DNA of 64,000 bases from Thiomicrorhabdus sp965602805 (GCA_965602805.1 CBFCZK010000007.1:62001-126000), one strand, 5' to 3'; positions 17,395 through 25,983 are shown, counted from the first letter of the stretch. Notes: generated by a model from the sequence alone, not told the origin. Numbers and translations: made by a program.

Positions 17395-18669
17395 CTACTG
17401 TTTGGCCTCGGCTTCGGTAATACAATTCCGGCCATTTCGTTTCGATTGATACATCGCGTTATCCGCTTGAGTTAAACACTCTTTTACGCTACTTACTGGT
17501 AGATGATCAGTGTGATAAATACCACAACTGACCGTAATCATCAGTGGAGTGTCCAGATATAAAAAGGTATGGCAGGCAATGGATTGACGTAAACCCTCCA
17601 ATAATTCCAAAGCATCCTCTAAGCTAATACGATTAAACACCAAGACGAACTCTTCACCGCCTGCACGGTAAATTTCATCGTACTCTCGAACCTGGCTTGA
17701 TAAAATATGCGCCAGTTCTGTCAATACAAAGTCACCCGCAGCATGCCCATGTTGATCATTGACCTTTTTAAACCAATCAATATCTAACATAACTACGGCA
17801 AATGGCACGCCATGACTCCGGTAACCTGTAATTAATTGCTCTATCACCGTTTCCAAGGTCAAACGATTTTTTAATCCCGTTAACGGGTCATGATGCGCCA
17901 AAACGCTGAGTTTTAGATTGGCTTCTTTGAGTTTTTTTGTTCTAAACTCAACCAACTCATTCAAATTCTCATTGACCTTTTTCTCAGCCTCTTCTGCAGC
18001 AACAATCTGCTCTTGCATCGGCCTAAAGATAACAACAACCTCTAATAACAAGACTATCAAAACCATAATCCATAGCCAAAACTCAATGGATTTAATATTT
18101 AATAACTTCTGTTCGCCTTCTATTTGATACTGACTAACCACTAAATCCAAGTCCTTTAATAGGGGCGAGGACAAGTCATAAATTCTCAAGAGTACGCCTA
18201 AAGACTCTGTCTGAGTCTGAGTTTCAAGTACCTGCTGTGCAATCGCGACATAATTTTTTACCCGCTGAACTAAATCCATCTCTCCAAAATACATCTCATG
18301 AATCGTTGGCGATAAGGTAATCTTAAATTCTTCAGATAAATTTCCATTGCTTAGCCTTTCATTTGCCTGGCTTATTTTATTAATATTATCGATTAAAGAT
18401 GCCCGACTTTTATTGATCCTTTCAATTAAATCCTCGCCATGAGGGCGGTGGTGTTGACTGTGAATTTCATGGGCGTCCAGAGAAATATGTTGCGTCAACA
18501 TTCGCTGCTTTCCTGCCATATTAACAACTAAAGCTGTACTGTCAGATCCTTCTAGAACAGTAATTAGACTATAAAAAGCGCCTGTCGAGAGTACCGCTAT
18601 AATGCTTAAAGCCAGTAAGTAACGATAGGTCATTGATCGTCTTAATTGTTCGCTGGAATTTTGTCGCAT
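17395..18669 (-). CDS. Membrane diguanylate cyclase with PilJ-type sensor
   Basis: Makes cyclic di-GMP from two GTP. After a first membrane segment (about 15-38) the periplasmic part begins with the PilJ/NarX-type signature 'NMAGKQRMLTQHI', a helical bundle of about 150 residues, then a second membrane segment, a coiled coil, and the GGDEF domain at the C-terminus. The signature is GGEEF at about 337-341, with an I-site Arg-Glu-Tyr-Asp five residues before it, so an active, feedback-inhibited cyclase is expected. The start at 18669 is preferred to 18675 because AAGGG then lies six bases upstream. Monocistronic, in its own orientation. Confidence 0.92.
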   Translation of the reverse strand: MRQNSSEQLRRSMTYRYLLALSIIAVLSTGAFYSLITVLEGSDSTALVVNMAGKQRMLTQHISLDAHEIHSQHHRPHGEDLIERINKSRASLIDNINKISQANERLSNGNLSEEFKITLSPTIHEMYFGEMDLVQRVKNYVAIAQQVLETQTQTESLGVLLRIYDLSSPLLKDLDLVVSQYQIEGEQKLLNIKSIEFWLWIMVLIVLLLEVVVIFRPMQEQIVAAEEAEKKVNENLNELVEFRTKKLKEANLKLSVLAHHDPLTGLKNRLTLETVIEQLITGYRSHGVPFAVVMLDIDWFKKVNDQHGHAAGDFVLTELAHILSSQVREYDEIYRAGGEEFVLVFNRISLEDALELLEGLRQSIACHTFLYLDTPLMITVSCGIYHTDHLPVSSVKECLTQADNAMYQSKRNGRNCITEAEAKQ

Positions 18670-18675
18670 GTTCAT

Positions 18676-18940
18676 CCCTTAAAGTAATACCTCCATTCTT
18701 AACTAAAAGGCGACTGAAAACAATCTATTAAGATGTTTTTATCAGCCAACCTAAACTCACAACGCTTCCGTCAAGCACAAGAGAATTCGTGAACTTAAGA
18801 CAATATGTTATTAATCACACTATTGTTCAAAAACAGCCAACTCTTCTCGTACCTTTTTATAAGGCATTTCTTTATACGGTAAAGAGCCGAATCAGGATTT
18901 TTTTCTTTCTGCAATTTAGCATTTACCAAAATCCACCTAA
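18676..18940. other. Intergenic region without a convincing gene
   Basis: Part of an intergenic gap of about 330 bases. It presumably holds the promoter of the leftward diguanylate cyclase gene. An open frame starting at 18789 runs into the antisense of the HbpS-like gene and looks like chance. Confidence 0.35.
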
Positions 18941-18967
18941 AAAAATAGCGCCAAAAGGCGCTAATTT
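18935..18967 (-). terminator. Rho-independent terminator (minus strand)
   Basis: TAGCGCC (18946-18952) pairs with GGCGCTA (18957-18963) around an AAAA loop. Read on the minus strand it is followed by a run of T, so it ends the HbpS-like gene's transcript. Confidence 0.8.
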
Positions 18968-19008
18968 TAAAACCGTTGAACGTGGTTTAACACGCTCTGA
19001 AATAGAGA

Positions 19009-19524
19009 CTATTGCATCTCTAAATCATCTAAGACCACTTCTACGCCTGCAATTGCACAAGCTTCATCGTCTTTACCATCAGGTGCGCCACTCACACCAA
19101 CCGCACCGTACATTTTACCGCCCGCTTGAATGGGTGTAGAACCAGCCATAAAGGCTAAACCAGCCCCCATAGACTGTAATGGACTGTTTGATCGCCCCTC
19201 AAGCTGTGAGCCTTTGACATTAAACATAACTGCGGTATAGGCTTTTTTCTGACTAATCCCCAATGAAACAGGTGGTGCGATAGTATCTCTTAATTGCACC
19301 TGAGTAATTCCGTTACGATCTACCACTGTGACACTGATTGGAATACCTTTTTCACGGCAAGCCGCAACAGCACCTAATGCAATTTTATTGGCAACATCCA
19401 TAGTAATTCTTGATACATTAACCGACATCGGTTCTTCTGCCTGTACCAGGCCACTGTTTAAAGTCGCCAGGCCCAATGCCAAAACAGATAGACCTTTTAA
19501 TTTTTGTACGATTCGCTTAGCCAT
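19009..19524 (-). CDS. Exported GlcG/HbpS-family protein
   Basis: A 171-residue protein with a signal peptide (cleavage near LVQA-E) and one GlcG/HbpS (DUF336) domain. Family marks are 'AVAACREKGIPISVTVVDRNG' (about 55-75), the 'QKKAYTAVMF' helix, and the glycine-rich end 'GGKMYGAVGVSGAPDGKDDEACA'. Members bind heme or small ligands; HbpS is extracellular and senses heme and redox state. GGAGATGG precedes the start. It lies 142 bases downstream of an exported metallo-beta-lactamase-fold gene on the same strand and close to broken soxX/soxA, so a role in periplasmic sulfur or heme chemistry is possible but unproven. Confidence 0.82.
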   Translation of the reverse strand: MAKRIVQKLKGLSVLALGLATLNSGLVQAEEPMSVNVSRITMDVANKIALGAVAACREKGIPISVTVVDRNGITQVQLRDTIAPPVSLGISQKKAYTAVMFNVKGSQLEGRSNSPLQSMGAGLAFMAGSTPIQAGGKMYGAVGVSGAPDGKDDEACAIAGVEVVLDDLEMQ

Positions 19525-19666
19525 TTTTCCATCTCCAAGTAGGGTTTATTTAAAACTTAATCTCATCATATTCCAAAAGCATTATATTTCAAGCTTTTAT
19601 GAAAATAACCTACAAAATATAGGCTTATTACTTATTAAGAACGTAAATTAAAGCATAGGTTACTCC

Positions 19667-20596
19667 CTACATCGAGGACTCTATTTTTAAATACGTACGG
19701 TTAAGGTTCTGTTTATGCCATGAACCATAATGCTTTAAATGCTTAAACTCTGGCCAATCCGCATTATCATTAACGGCTTGATCCACGCCCGACATATCAT
19801 CGGCCGCAGCAGAAAGCGTGCTCACCAATTTATCAAGGTAGCTACCCGTTTCTTTGTCTGCTTGAGCCCAGTCTGTCACCTGACCATGACCCGGAACGAT
19901 ATGTTTGGCAGGTAATAATCTCATCGCTTTATAAGCTTCATTCCAAGTAATGGTATTTGACCAAGGATGTACGCCCAGCATTCTGTCTACATAGACAATA
20001 TCACCGGTAAATAGTACCGATTGTTTTGGTAAAAACAGAACTGAATCGCCTTCAAAATGCGCATCACCATAGAAGTTTAGCTCCATGTCAACACCGCCAA
20101 TCGTCAGTTTATTATGATCTTCCATCAGTACAACATCTGCGGTTTTCATAACAGTACCTTTTAATGCAGGAACCTTTTTAACAAGCTTATCAACTTCCAG
20201 CTCAAACATCGCTGTTTGTGTTTTTACGCTGCCTTTGTAAGCGTAAATTTTGGCACCTTTTTTAGCAAAGTAATCATTACCTAACCAACGGTGGTCTTGA
20301 CTACCAATGTTAATAATCGCCACAATCGGTTGTTTTTTAACCGCCATAGCAGCAGCTTCAAGCTTCTTAGCAGCGGCATCACCGGCACCTGAATCGACTA
20401 AAACCCAACCTTCTTGAGTATCAATAAAACCAATATTATTGTTTAAGCCTAAGTTTTCAGGCGTACGGTCGGTAAGAGGCCCTAAATAAGCGTAAACACC
20501 ATCCGTCACTTTTTGAGCCGTAAACTCAAGCGCTTGTGCTGTGAAACTGCTAACGGCCAGCATTACACCAGCCAATAAATTTAAATATCTAGTCAT
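19667..20596 (-). CDS. Exported MBL-fold protein with altered metal motif
   Basis: A 309-residue protein with a signal peptide (cleavage near TAQA-L) and a metallo-beta-lactamase fold of the kind often coded near sox genes. Late fold marks are present: 'GDAHFEGDSVLFLP', 'SVLFTGDIVYVDR' and 'PAKHIVPGHGQV', which supply a His, an Asp and a His. The usual HxHxDH motif should fall in 'INIGSQDHRWLGN'. Aligned without gaps, both leading His, the Asp and the last His are replaced by Gly, Gln, His and Arg. So either metal binding differs or the hydrolase activity is lost. AAGGAAAAG precedes ATG 20596. A MITE lies just upstream. Confidence 0.85.
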   Translation of the reverse strand: MTRYLNLLAGVMLAVSSFTAQALEFTAQKVTDGVYAYLGPLTDRTPENLGLNNNIGFIDTQEGWVLVDSGAGDAAAKKLEAAAMAVKKQPIVAIINIGSQDHRWLGNDYFAKKGAKIYAYKGSVKTQTAMFELEVDKLVKKVPALKGTVMKTADVVLMEDHNKLTIGGVDMELNFYGDAHFEGDSVLFLPKQSVLFTGDIVYVDRMLGVHPWSNTITWNEAYKAMRLLPAKHIVPGHGQVTDWAQADKETGSYLDKLVSTLSAAADDMSGVDQAVNDNADWPEFKHLKHYGSWHKQNLNRTYLKIESSM

Positions 20597-20741
20597 CTCT
20601 TTTCCTTCTTTATATCGTATTGTTCATTATCTCTTTAAAAGTAATAAAAAAGCCAGTTAAACAAAACTGGTAAATACCCAAGGAGGAATTTAGAGGGACT
20701 GGACAATCCACCTGAATATTCACACCGCTCCTATTTACTTA

Positions 20742-20900
20742 GAGACCTTTGCACGAGTGGGGCGCGAGAGAAAAATGAGGTAAAAACTGTCTAAATAAGG
20801 CGTAAAACGTAGGTAATAGCTGGCTATTGGCAAGTTTTAGAACGAAATTTAGGCGATTTTTAACCATTTTTATTTGTGCAGCCACTCGCGCAAAGGTCTC
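20742..20900. mobile_element. 159-bp MITE, copy A
   Basis: A non-coding element bounded by 19-bp terminal inverted repeats starting GAGACCTTTGC (one mismatch between the ends), flanked by the 5-bp direct repeat ACTTA. A second copy of identical length lies at 57298-57456 and differs at five positions. There is no transposase inside, so it must be moved by an enzyme coded elsewhere. It sits between the soxX pseudogene and the MBL-fold gene. Confidence 0.92.
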
Positions 20901-20906
20901 ACTTAA

Positions 20907-21550
20907 TTACTTAAGGTTCACAGGTGAGTTTGAATCCATTAAAAACGCCATTATATTAGCGATTTGCTCACTGCTTAAAACCCCGTTCATACCAAATCTA
21001 GACATTCCAGAACAAGCTGATGTTGCATGTGCACTATATATTTTTTCATAGGTATACTTCATAATCGCTTCACTTGTACCACGCGCACCATAGACCGTTA
21101 ATTTAGGCCCTAAGTTTCCTGCAGCAGGTTCATTAGGACTTAACGCATGACAAGCATAACAGTTACCGCCATTCGGCTTTTTAGCAGGGTTATCCCGCTT
21201 CATCCCTCCAACTCTCATACCATAACCACTAATGGCTAATTTCTCGCCCTTCTTCCAGTCACCCAGTTTAATACCCTCTTTTGGATATTGAATCAAAGTA
21301 CGATTATATTCAGTCAGCTTTTAGCCAAGTCTGGTGTCGGCTTATCTTTATAGGCCGTACAGAACTGATTACTATAATCCTGAATCAAACGCTTGCGATC
21401 TTCTGCCGATGCTTTGGTCCAACTTTCATTTACCGCTTCTTCAGCCTGCGCCAAAGTCTTGGCATCAAATTTTTCACCGACACCCGCCAGAGCACTACTC
21501 GCTGCGACAGAGAATGCCATTGATGTCATTACCACTAATATCTTTTTCAT
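20907..21550 (-). pseudogene. soxX: Frameshifted soxX (cytochrome c subunit of SoxXA)
   Basis: SoxX is the small heme subunit of the SoxXA complex that attaches thiosulfate to SoxYZ. The first frame (21550-21314) begins with AAGGAT-ATG and a signal peptide, then ends at a stop after 'PTPDLAKS'. The second frame (from about 21317 leftwards) continues the homology with 'KLTEYNRTLIQYPKEG', the 'GDWKKGEKLA' segment, the heme motif CYACH and the usual SoxX C-terminus ending 'DSNSPVNLK'. Adding one base to the T4 run at 21319-21322 joins the two into a full-length SoxX. Either the gene is broken or the assembly lacks a base. The adjacent soxA remnant favours real decay. Confidence 0.85.
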
Positions 21551-21570
21551 AAATATCCTTCAACCTTCGT

Positions 21571-21920
21571 TTACCACTTGATTGACGGAACATTGCTTTC
21601 GCCACCGTTAGACTCTTTGGTCATAAAGGTAATCAAATCAATCGTTGCTTTGGAAGCATAATCAATATCAGGCAAACGCACCTGCCAATGGCAACCCCAC
21701 ATACGGTACTGCATCGTTCTTACTGTACCGTGAGAAACACGGTAGGTAGGCCAAGAAGCAATGGTCTCTTTATCGTCATAAGCGTTATAAAACGAATACG
21801 TTTGCCTTCACCAGCATGACCAGTGGCGCAAGAAAAACCCATACTACCTGATCGACGCCAAAACAATGCTTCACCTGTTTTATAGGCTTCAACTTCTTTT
21901 GGATGATCAAGCGTTACTGA
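21571..21920 (-). pseudogene. soxA: Truncated, frameshifted soxA remnant
   Basis: Only the last 115 or so codons of SoxA (normally about 270-290 residues) remain. The first part, 'LDHPKEVEAYKTGEALFWRR ... GFSCATGHAGEGKRIRF', matches the heme region of SoxA, but the CxxCH motif has become CATGH (second Cys codon changed to GGT, 21819-21821). One base then seems lost in the A4 run at 21789-21792 (plus strand). The other frame continues with 'ETIASWPTYRVSHGTVRTMQ', 'MWGCHWQVRLPD' (the active-site Cys region) and ends 'VPSIKW'. The 5' part is gone: the preceding GIY-YIG gene runs into it. Three independent lesions mark it as dead. Confidence 0.88.
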
Positions 21921-22192
21921 CTAATTAAGAGCTCTTTCTTAGCTTTAGTGAGTTGTTTAACGGCATATTCTCGTTTAGAAGCTTCACTGCGGTTATCGGA
22001 TTTTTCAGAATAGACTAATTCACAGGGTTGACGTACTTTGGTGTATTTAGCCCCGCCGACAAGTTCACCATTGTGTTGTCTGAGACGTTTTTGAAGATTC
22101 GTGGTAATGCCGCAATACAAGGTATTATCAGCACACCGTAAAATATAAACTGACCAGGCCTGGTCAGTTTGGTTTTCTTGATTTTCGGCCAT
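21914..22192 (-). CDS. GIY-YIG nuclease domain protein (UPF0213/YhbQ type)
   Basis: A 92-residue single-domain protein with the GIY-YIG core: 'SVYILRCADNTLYCGITTNL' (about 14-33), the following 'RLRQHNGE', and the 'R-x-A-x-x-R/K-E' helix 'NRSEASKREYAVKQL'. Stand-alone members are predicted nucleases of uncertain role. The palindrome ACCAGGCCTGGT (22153-22164), extended to 18 bp, is embedded in codons 10-14 (Asp-Gln-Ala-Trp-Ser). The last codons overlap the truncated edge of the soxA remnant, so the rearrangement that removed soxA's 5' end may also have reshaped this gene's tail. Confidence 0.85.
   Translation of the reverse strand: MAENQENQTDQAWSVYILRCADNTLYCGITTNLQKRLRQHNGELVGGAKYTKVRQPCELVYSEKSDNRSEASKREYAVKQLTKAKKELLISQ
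22153..22164. repeat. Palindrome ACCAGGCCTGGT, in GIY-YIG gene
   Basis: Exact copy. The symmetry extends to 18 bp (22150-22167). It encodes Asp-Gln-Ala-Trp-Ser in a poorly conserved N-terminal linker. Confidence 0.9.
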
Positions 22193-22243
22193 TTAAGATA
22201 GAGTTCCTATTCGGCTTATTACGGTCATTTCAGCTATTATCCT

Positions 22244-22741
22244 TTAAACCTCGTCACCTTGGCGAACCCAGTGTCCTGATTTGCCACCCTTCTTTTCGAG
22301 TAGCTGTACTTGGTCAATAATCATGCCCTTATCCACCGCTTTGCACATATCATAAAGCGTTAAAGCCGCAGCTGAAGCCGCCATTAAGGCTTCCATTTCA
22401 ACGCCAGTTTGCCCGACTAATTTGCAGCGAGCAACAATTTCGACTGAACTATTTTCTATATTGGCTGTCAGCTCAACCTTGACCGATGTCAGCATCAGCG
22501 GGTGACACATTGGGATTATGTCCGGCGTTTTCTTAGCGGCCATAATACCCGCAATACGTGCGGTTGCCATAACATCGCCTTTCTTATGTTTGCCTTCAAC
22601 AATCAATTGCAGTGTTTCTGGCAACATACGAATAACGGCCATCGCACGCGCTTCACGCTCAGTATGTTGTTTAGCGCTCACATCGACCATACGTGCTTGG
22701 CCTTTTGAATCGAGATGCGTTAATGGGTTTTCAGTTGTCAT
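22244..22741 (-). CDS. moaC: Cyclic pyranopterin monophosphate synthase MoaC
   Basis: MoaC converts the MoaA product into cyclic pyranopterin monophosphate, the first stable intermediate of molybdenum cofactor. The 165-residue protein carries 'MVDVSAKQHTEREA', the signature 'KTPDIIPMCHPLML' (about 73-86) and 'TGVEMEALMAASAAALTLYDM' with catalytic Asp and Lys ('DMCKAVDKGM'). It is the last gene of a same-strand cluster after moeA, separated by only three bases, so translation is probably coupled. Confidence 0.96.
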   Translation of the reverse strand: MTTENPLTHLDSKGQARMVDVSAKQHTEREARAMAVIRMLPETLQLIVEGKHKKGDVMATARIAGIMAAKKTPDIIPMCHPLMLTSVKVELTANIENSSVEIVARCKLVGQTGVEMEALMAASAAALTLYDMCKAVDKGMIIDQVQLLEKKGGKSGHWVRQGDEV

Positions 22742-22744
22742 AAA

Positions 22745-23950
22745 TTACTCATTGATTGGGTGAAATGGATAGAATGCGACCTTGTCGCCCTTACTAATTT
22801 TAGTGTCTTCAGGAATAACCACAAAACCTTCCGCCCACACCGCGGAGGTCAAGACACCTGAGCCTTGATTATGATAGATTTCAACATAGGTTTTTTGATT
22901 TTTATTGACCAGTTTTGCTCGGGCAAACTCACGTCTAAAACCGACTTTTGTCCATTCGAAATCTGCTTCTAACCACAAAGGCTTGGCTTTAATCGCCGAT
23001 GCGCCTTGCATCTTTAATAGGTAAGGACGGGCAAACAAATTGAAGGTGGCAAAGGCTGAGACAGGATTACCAGGCAAACCGATAAATGGCGTGCCGTTAA
23101 TATCTCCGAAGGCGAGTGGCTTACCCGGCTTCATTTTGACCTTCCACATATCCAATGTACCGACTTGTTCAATGGCTGGTTTAATATGATCTTCTTCGCC
23201 GACAGAAACGCCGCCAGTCGTAATCACAACATCCGCAATGCTCGCGGCCTGTTTCATCGCTTCGACTGTCGCTTCAAGTGTATCTGCCACTCGACCCAAA
23301 TCAATCAACTCAAACCCTAGTGCTGGAGTCAAACCGGCTAATACATAACGGTTGGCATTATAGATTTTGCCAGGCAGAGCCTCTTCACCTGGCTCTAATA
23401 GTTCGTCACCCGTGGTAAAAGTCGCTATTTTCAGCGGCTGGAAAACCTCGACTTCTGCAATACCAATCGATGTAATTAAGCCTAAATCCTGTCCACGTAA
23501 CTTGTGGCCAACCTTTAGGATTTCATCACTTATGGCGATATCTTCACCCACTAGACGAATGTTCTGGCCTTTAAGATGGTCTGTAGACGTTATGGTGATC
23601 TGATGACCATCCACTGACTCTGTCTCTTCCTGCATAATGACTAGATTAGCGCCTTCAGGAATCACGGCTCCGGTAAATATTCGGGCGACTGTTCCTGGCT
23701 TTAATGCACCGGGCTGGGTTCCTGCAGGGATACGCTGACTAATGGTTAAAGCGCCATTATGCTCAAGGTCATAACTGTGAACGGCATAACCATCCATCAT
23801 ACTATTATTGTGTGGTGGTACATTGACATCAGATACAATCGGTTTTGCCAAAATACGCCCGCAAGCTTGATGAATTGCAATCACTTCTGTCTTTTGTGTA
23901 ATTTTTACGTTGCTGAGTAAATAATGTAATGCTTCATCAAATGTTTTCAT
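22745..23950 (-). CDS. moeA: Molybdopterin molybdenumtransferase MoeA
   Basis: MoeA inserts molybdate into adenylated molybdopterin, the last common step of the cofactor. The protein of about 401 residues has the N-terminal 'MDGYAVHSYDLE' motif (domain II), 'RIFTGAVIPEGANLVIMQEET', the MogA-like core with 'TGDELLEPGE', 'TTGGVSVGEEDHIKPAIE' and 'PGKPLAFGDINGTPFIGLPGNPVSAF', and a C-terminal beta domain. ATG 23950 is preferred to a TTG at 23962 because GAGAG precedes it and the family starts there. It lies 48 bases after moaE. Confidence 0.96.
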   Translation of the reverse strand: MKTFDEALHYLLSNVKITQKTEVIAIHQACGRILAKPIVSDVNVPPHNNSMMDGYAVHSYDLEHNGALTISQRIPAGTQPGALKPGTVARIFTGAVIPEGANLVIMQEETESVDGHQITITSTDHLKGQNIRLVGEDIAISDEILKVGHKLRGQDLGLITSIGIAEVEVFQPLKIATFTTGDELLEPGEEALPGKIYNANRYVLAGLTPALGFELIDLGRVADTLEATVEAMKQAASIADVVITTGGVSVGEEDHIKPAIEQVGTLDMWKVKMKPGKPLAFGDINGTPFIGLPGNPVSAFATFNLFARPYLLKMQGASAIKAKPLWLEADFEWTKVGFRREFARAKLVNKNQKTYVEIYHNQGSGVLTSAVWAEGFVVIPEDTKISKGDKVAFYPFHPINE

Positions 23951-24009
23951 ATGCTCTCTCAAAAAAATACCCGCATTAGCGGGTAGATACGACTAATGTG
24001 TACTTTCGG

Positions 24010-24489
24010 CTAAACAGCCCAACGTTGTTCTGCTTCTTTATCACTAATACGTGAATCAACCCAGCGGACATCCCCGTCGGGTAAGGTCTCTTTTTTCCAG
24101 AATGGGGCATTTGTTTTCAGATAGTCCATAATGAAATGTGCGGCATGAAATGCATTTTCACGATGACGACTGGCAACTGCTACCAACACGATTTGGTCGG
24201 TTGGATACATTTTTCCAACTCGATGAATGATTAAACTAGCCTCAAGTGACCAACGTTTATGTGCTTCTAAACGAATTTTCTCAAGCGCCTTTTCAGTCAT
24301 TCCCGGATAATGTTCTAACTCCAAAATCGAAACTTCGTCGCCTTCATTGATATCGCGTACGGTGCCTACAAAAGAGACCACAGCGCCAATATCTTTATGG
24401 CCTTCACGAAGCCTGGCATTTTCAGCCGTTAAATCAAAATCGGCTTGCTGAATTTTAATAAAAGGATACATTTCAACCGCATTAGACAT
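24010..24489 (-). CDS. moaE: Molybdopterin synthase catalytic subunit MoaE
   Basis: Large subunit of molybdopterin synthase, which adds the dithiolene sulfurs donated by thiocarboxylated MoaD. The 159-residue protein has 'GAVVSFVGTVRDINEGDEVSILELEHYPGM', 'ASRHRENAFHAAHFIMDYLKTNAPFWKKE' with the conserved Lys pair, and the end 'RWVDSR'. The gene follows moaD with a five-base gap, the usual arrangement of the two subunits. Confidence 0.96.
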   Translation of the reverse strand: MSNAVEMYPFIKIQQADFDLTAENARLREGHKDIGAVVSFVGTVRDINEGDEVSILELEHYPGMTEKALEKIRLEAHKRWSLEASLIIHRVGKMYPTDQIVLVAVASRHRENAFHAAHFIMDYLKTNAPFWKKETLPDGDVRWVDSRISDKEAEQRWAV

Positions 24490-24494
24490 CGTTC

Positions 24495-24743
24495 TTAACC
24501 GCCTGTAACTGGTGGAAAAAAGGCCACTTCATCGCCCGCTTTAATCGCAGTTTCACGTGAAGCAACATCATGGTTAACCGCAATCTGTAAATTAGCGTTC
24601 TCCAGCAATGCCTGCTTCCAATTGTCACCACGTAACGCTAAATCGGAGATTAATGCGCCTACAGTCGAGTGTTCAGCTGGTAATTGCTCGTCCGACTGAC
24701 CCAACATCTCTCTAAAACTTGCGAAGTATAAGATATTAACCAT
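24495..24743 (-). CDS. moaD: Molybdopterin synthase sulfur carrier MoaD
   Basis: Ubiquitin-like sulfur carrier of 82 residues that ends in the diagnostic Gly-Gly (VTGG), which is adenylated and thiocarboxylated by MoeB before sulfur transfer to MoaE-bound precursor. 'YFASFREMLGQSDEQ' near the N-terminus and 'VAFFPPVTGG' at the end are typical. It sits between moaA and moaE. Confidence 0.94.
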   Translation of the reverse strand: MVNILYFASFREMLGQSDEQLPAEHSTVGALISDLALRGDNWKQALLENANLQIAVNHDVASRETAIKAGDEVAFFPPVTGG

Positions 24744-24831
24744 TCACTTTTCCTTTTACTAAATCCGTTTTGAAGCAAACTTTAAAACTACGTTTTCAAA
24801 TAATTATAGCCTAGTCACTTAGTCACTGTTC

Positions 24832-25833
24832 TTAGCCACCAAGCTCAACCATCTGCCTGAACTCTATATTGTGAACATTCTCATTGAAGAAATGCTTCTC
24901 TGGCTTCTTCAACAGAGCATCACGAATCAACTGCTGTAAACCTTCATCCGAGATACCTTCACGTAGTGGAGTGCGTAAATCAACCGAATCTTCCTGACCT
25001 AAACATAAAGCCAAAACACCTTTAGCCGTCAAACGTACTCGGTTACAAGTCTCACAAAAGTGCTGCGATACGGCTGAGATAACACCGATACGGGTTCCAG
25101 TATCACCAATCACAAAGTTCCTCGATGGGCCGTCATGACTTTTACCAGAAGATGGAATTAAATCCTTACCAACATGTGCCTTAATGCGTGCCAAAATTTT
25201 AGAGGCCGGATAGTGTTGATCCATCATGCTTACGCCAGCAGGCCCAATCGGCATGGTTTCAATAAAGCGAACTTCAACACCTTTGGCTAATCCAAAATCG
25301 ACCATCGCTTCGATTTCGTCATCATTGGTGCCTTTCATAACCACCATATTGAATTTAACGGGTGTCATTCCAATCTCTAATGCTTTATCGACACCCGCAA
25401 GTACTTTCTCTAAGTCACCGCCGCGAGTAATCAAATTAAAACGTTTTGATTTCAGAGAATCGATTGAAACATTAATACGGCTGACACCCGCCTTATGTAA
25501 AGCTTCCGCTTCACGAGCTAAGTGATGTGCGTTGGTAGAAAGTGCAATGTCTTCTAAGCCTTCAAAACTGCTGATTTTCTCTACTAATGACGCAAGATTC
25601 TTACGCACCAAAGGTTCACCACCCGTTAAACGAACCTTAGCGACACCTAGGTCAACAAACGCTTTGATAATACGTGCAAGTTCATCATAAGAGAGGTACT
25701 CAGTATGTCTTCCTTCAGGATGCACACCTTGCTCCGGCATACAGTAATCACAACGGTAATTACACTTATCCGTGACCGAAACACGAATGTAGTCTATTTT
25801 ACGATTAAAGGGATCAATTAATTCATTGCGCAT
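24832..25833 (-). CDS. moaA: GTP 3',8-cyclase MoaA (radical SAM)
   Basis: First enzyme of molybdenum cofactor synthesis. It rearranges GTP with two iron-sulfur clusters. The radical-SAM motif is 'CNYRCDYC' (CxxxCxxC, about residues 24-31), then 'RLTGGEPLVRKNL' and 'STNAHHLA'. The C-terminal cluster cysteines are 'CETCNRVRLTAKGVLALC', and the chain ends in the conserved Gly-Gly. ATG 25833 is chosen because it aligns residue by residue with the N-terminus of E. coli MoaA; a TTG at 25860 with AGGA upstream is an alternative. It is the first gene of moaA-moaD-moaE-moeA-moaC. Confidence 0.96.
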   Translation of the reverse strand: MRNELIDPFNRKIDYIRVSVTDKCNYRCDYCMPEQGVHPEGRHTEYLSYDELARIIKAFVDLGVAKVRLTGGEPLVRKNLASLVEKISSFEGLEDIALSTNAHHLAREAEALHKAGVSRINVSIDSLKSKRFNLITRGGDLEKVLAGVDKALEIGMTPVKFNMVVMKGTNDDEIEAMVDFGLAKGVEVRFIETMPIGPAGVSMMDQHYPASKILARIKAHVGKDLIPSSGKSHDGPSRNFVIGDTGTRIGVISAVSQHFCETCNRVRLTAKGVLALCLGQEDSVDLRTPLREGISDEGLQQLIRDALLKKPEKHFFNENVHNIEFRQMVELGG

Positions 25834-25983
25834 AGGCCAACCATCATTAAGTTTTGCCAAGCGTTATGTCCTGGCGGGAATAACGGTATTCTACAGCATT
25901 TCAATATTAGAATTCAATTATTTACCAGCTAAAAAAGGCTTTAACCACAAGATTTAAAAGGGGATTTACTTTACTACAGGCAC

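Noticed and set aside
18789..19139. Open frame of 116 codons
   Set aside because: It overlaps the HbpS-like gene in antisense, has no family resemblance and covers a terminator.
21314..21550. The two soxX frames as two separate small genes
   Set aside because: They join into one SoxX if a single base is added; the second has no ribosome site and starts inside a conserved region.
25861..25983. Molybdenum cofactor riboswitch upstream of moaA
   Set aside because: I could not find the conserved paired elements. The only clear hairpin is the soxD terminator.
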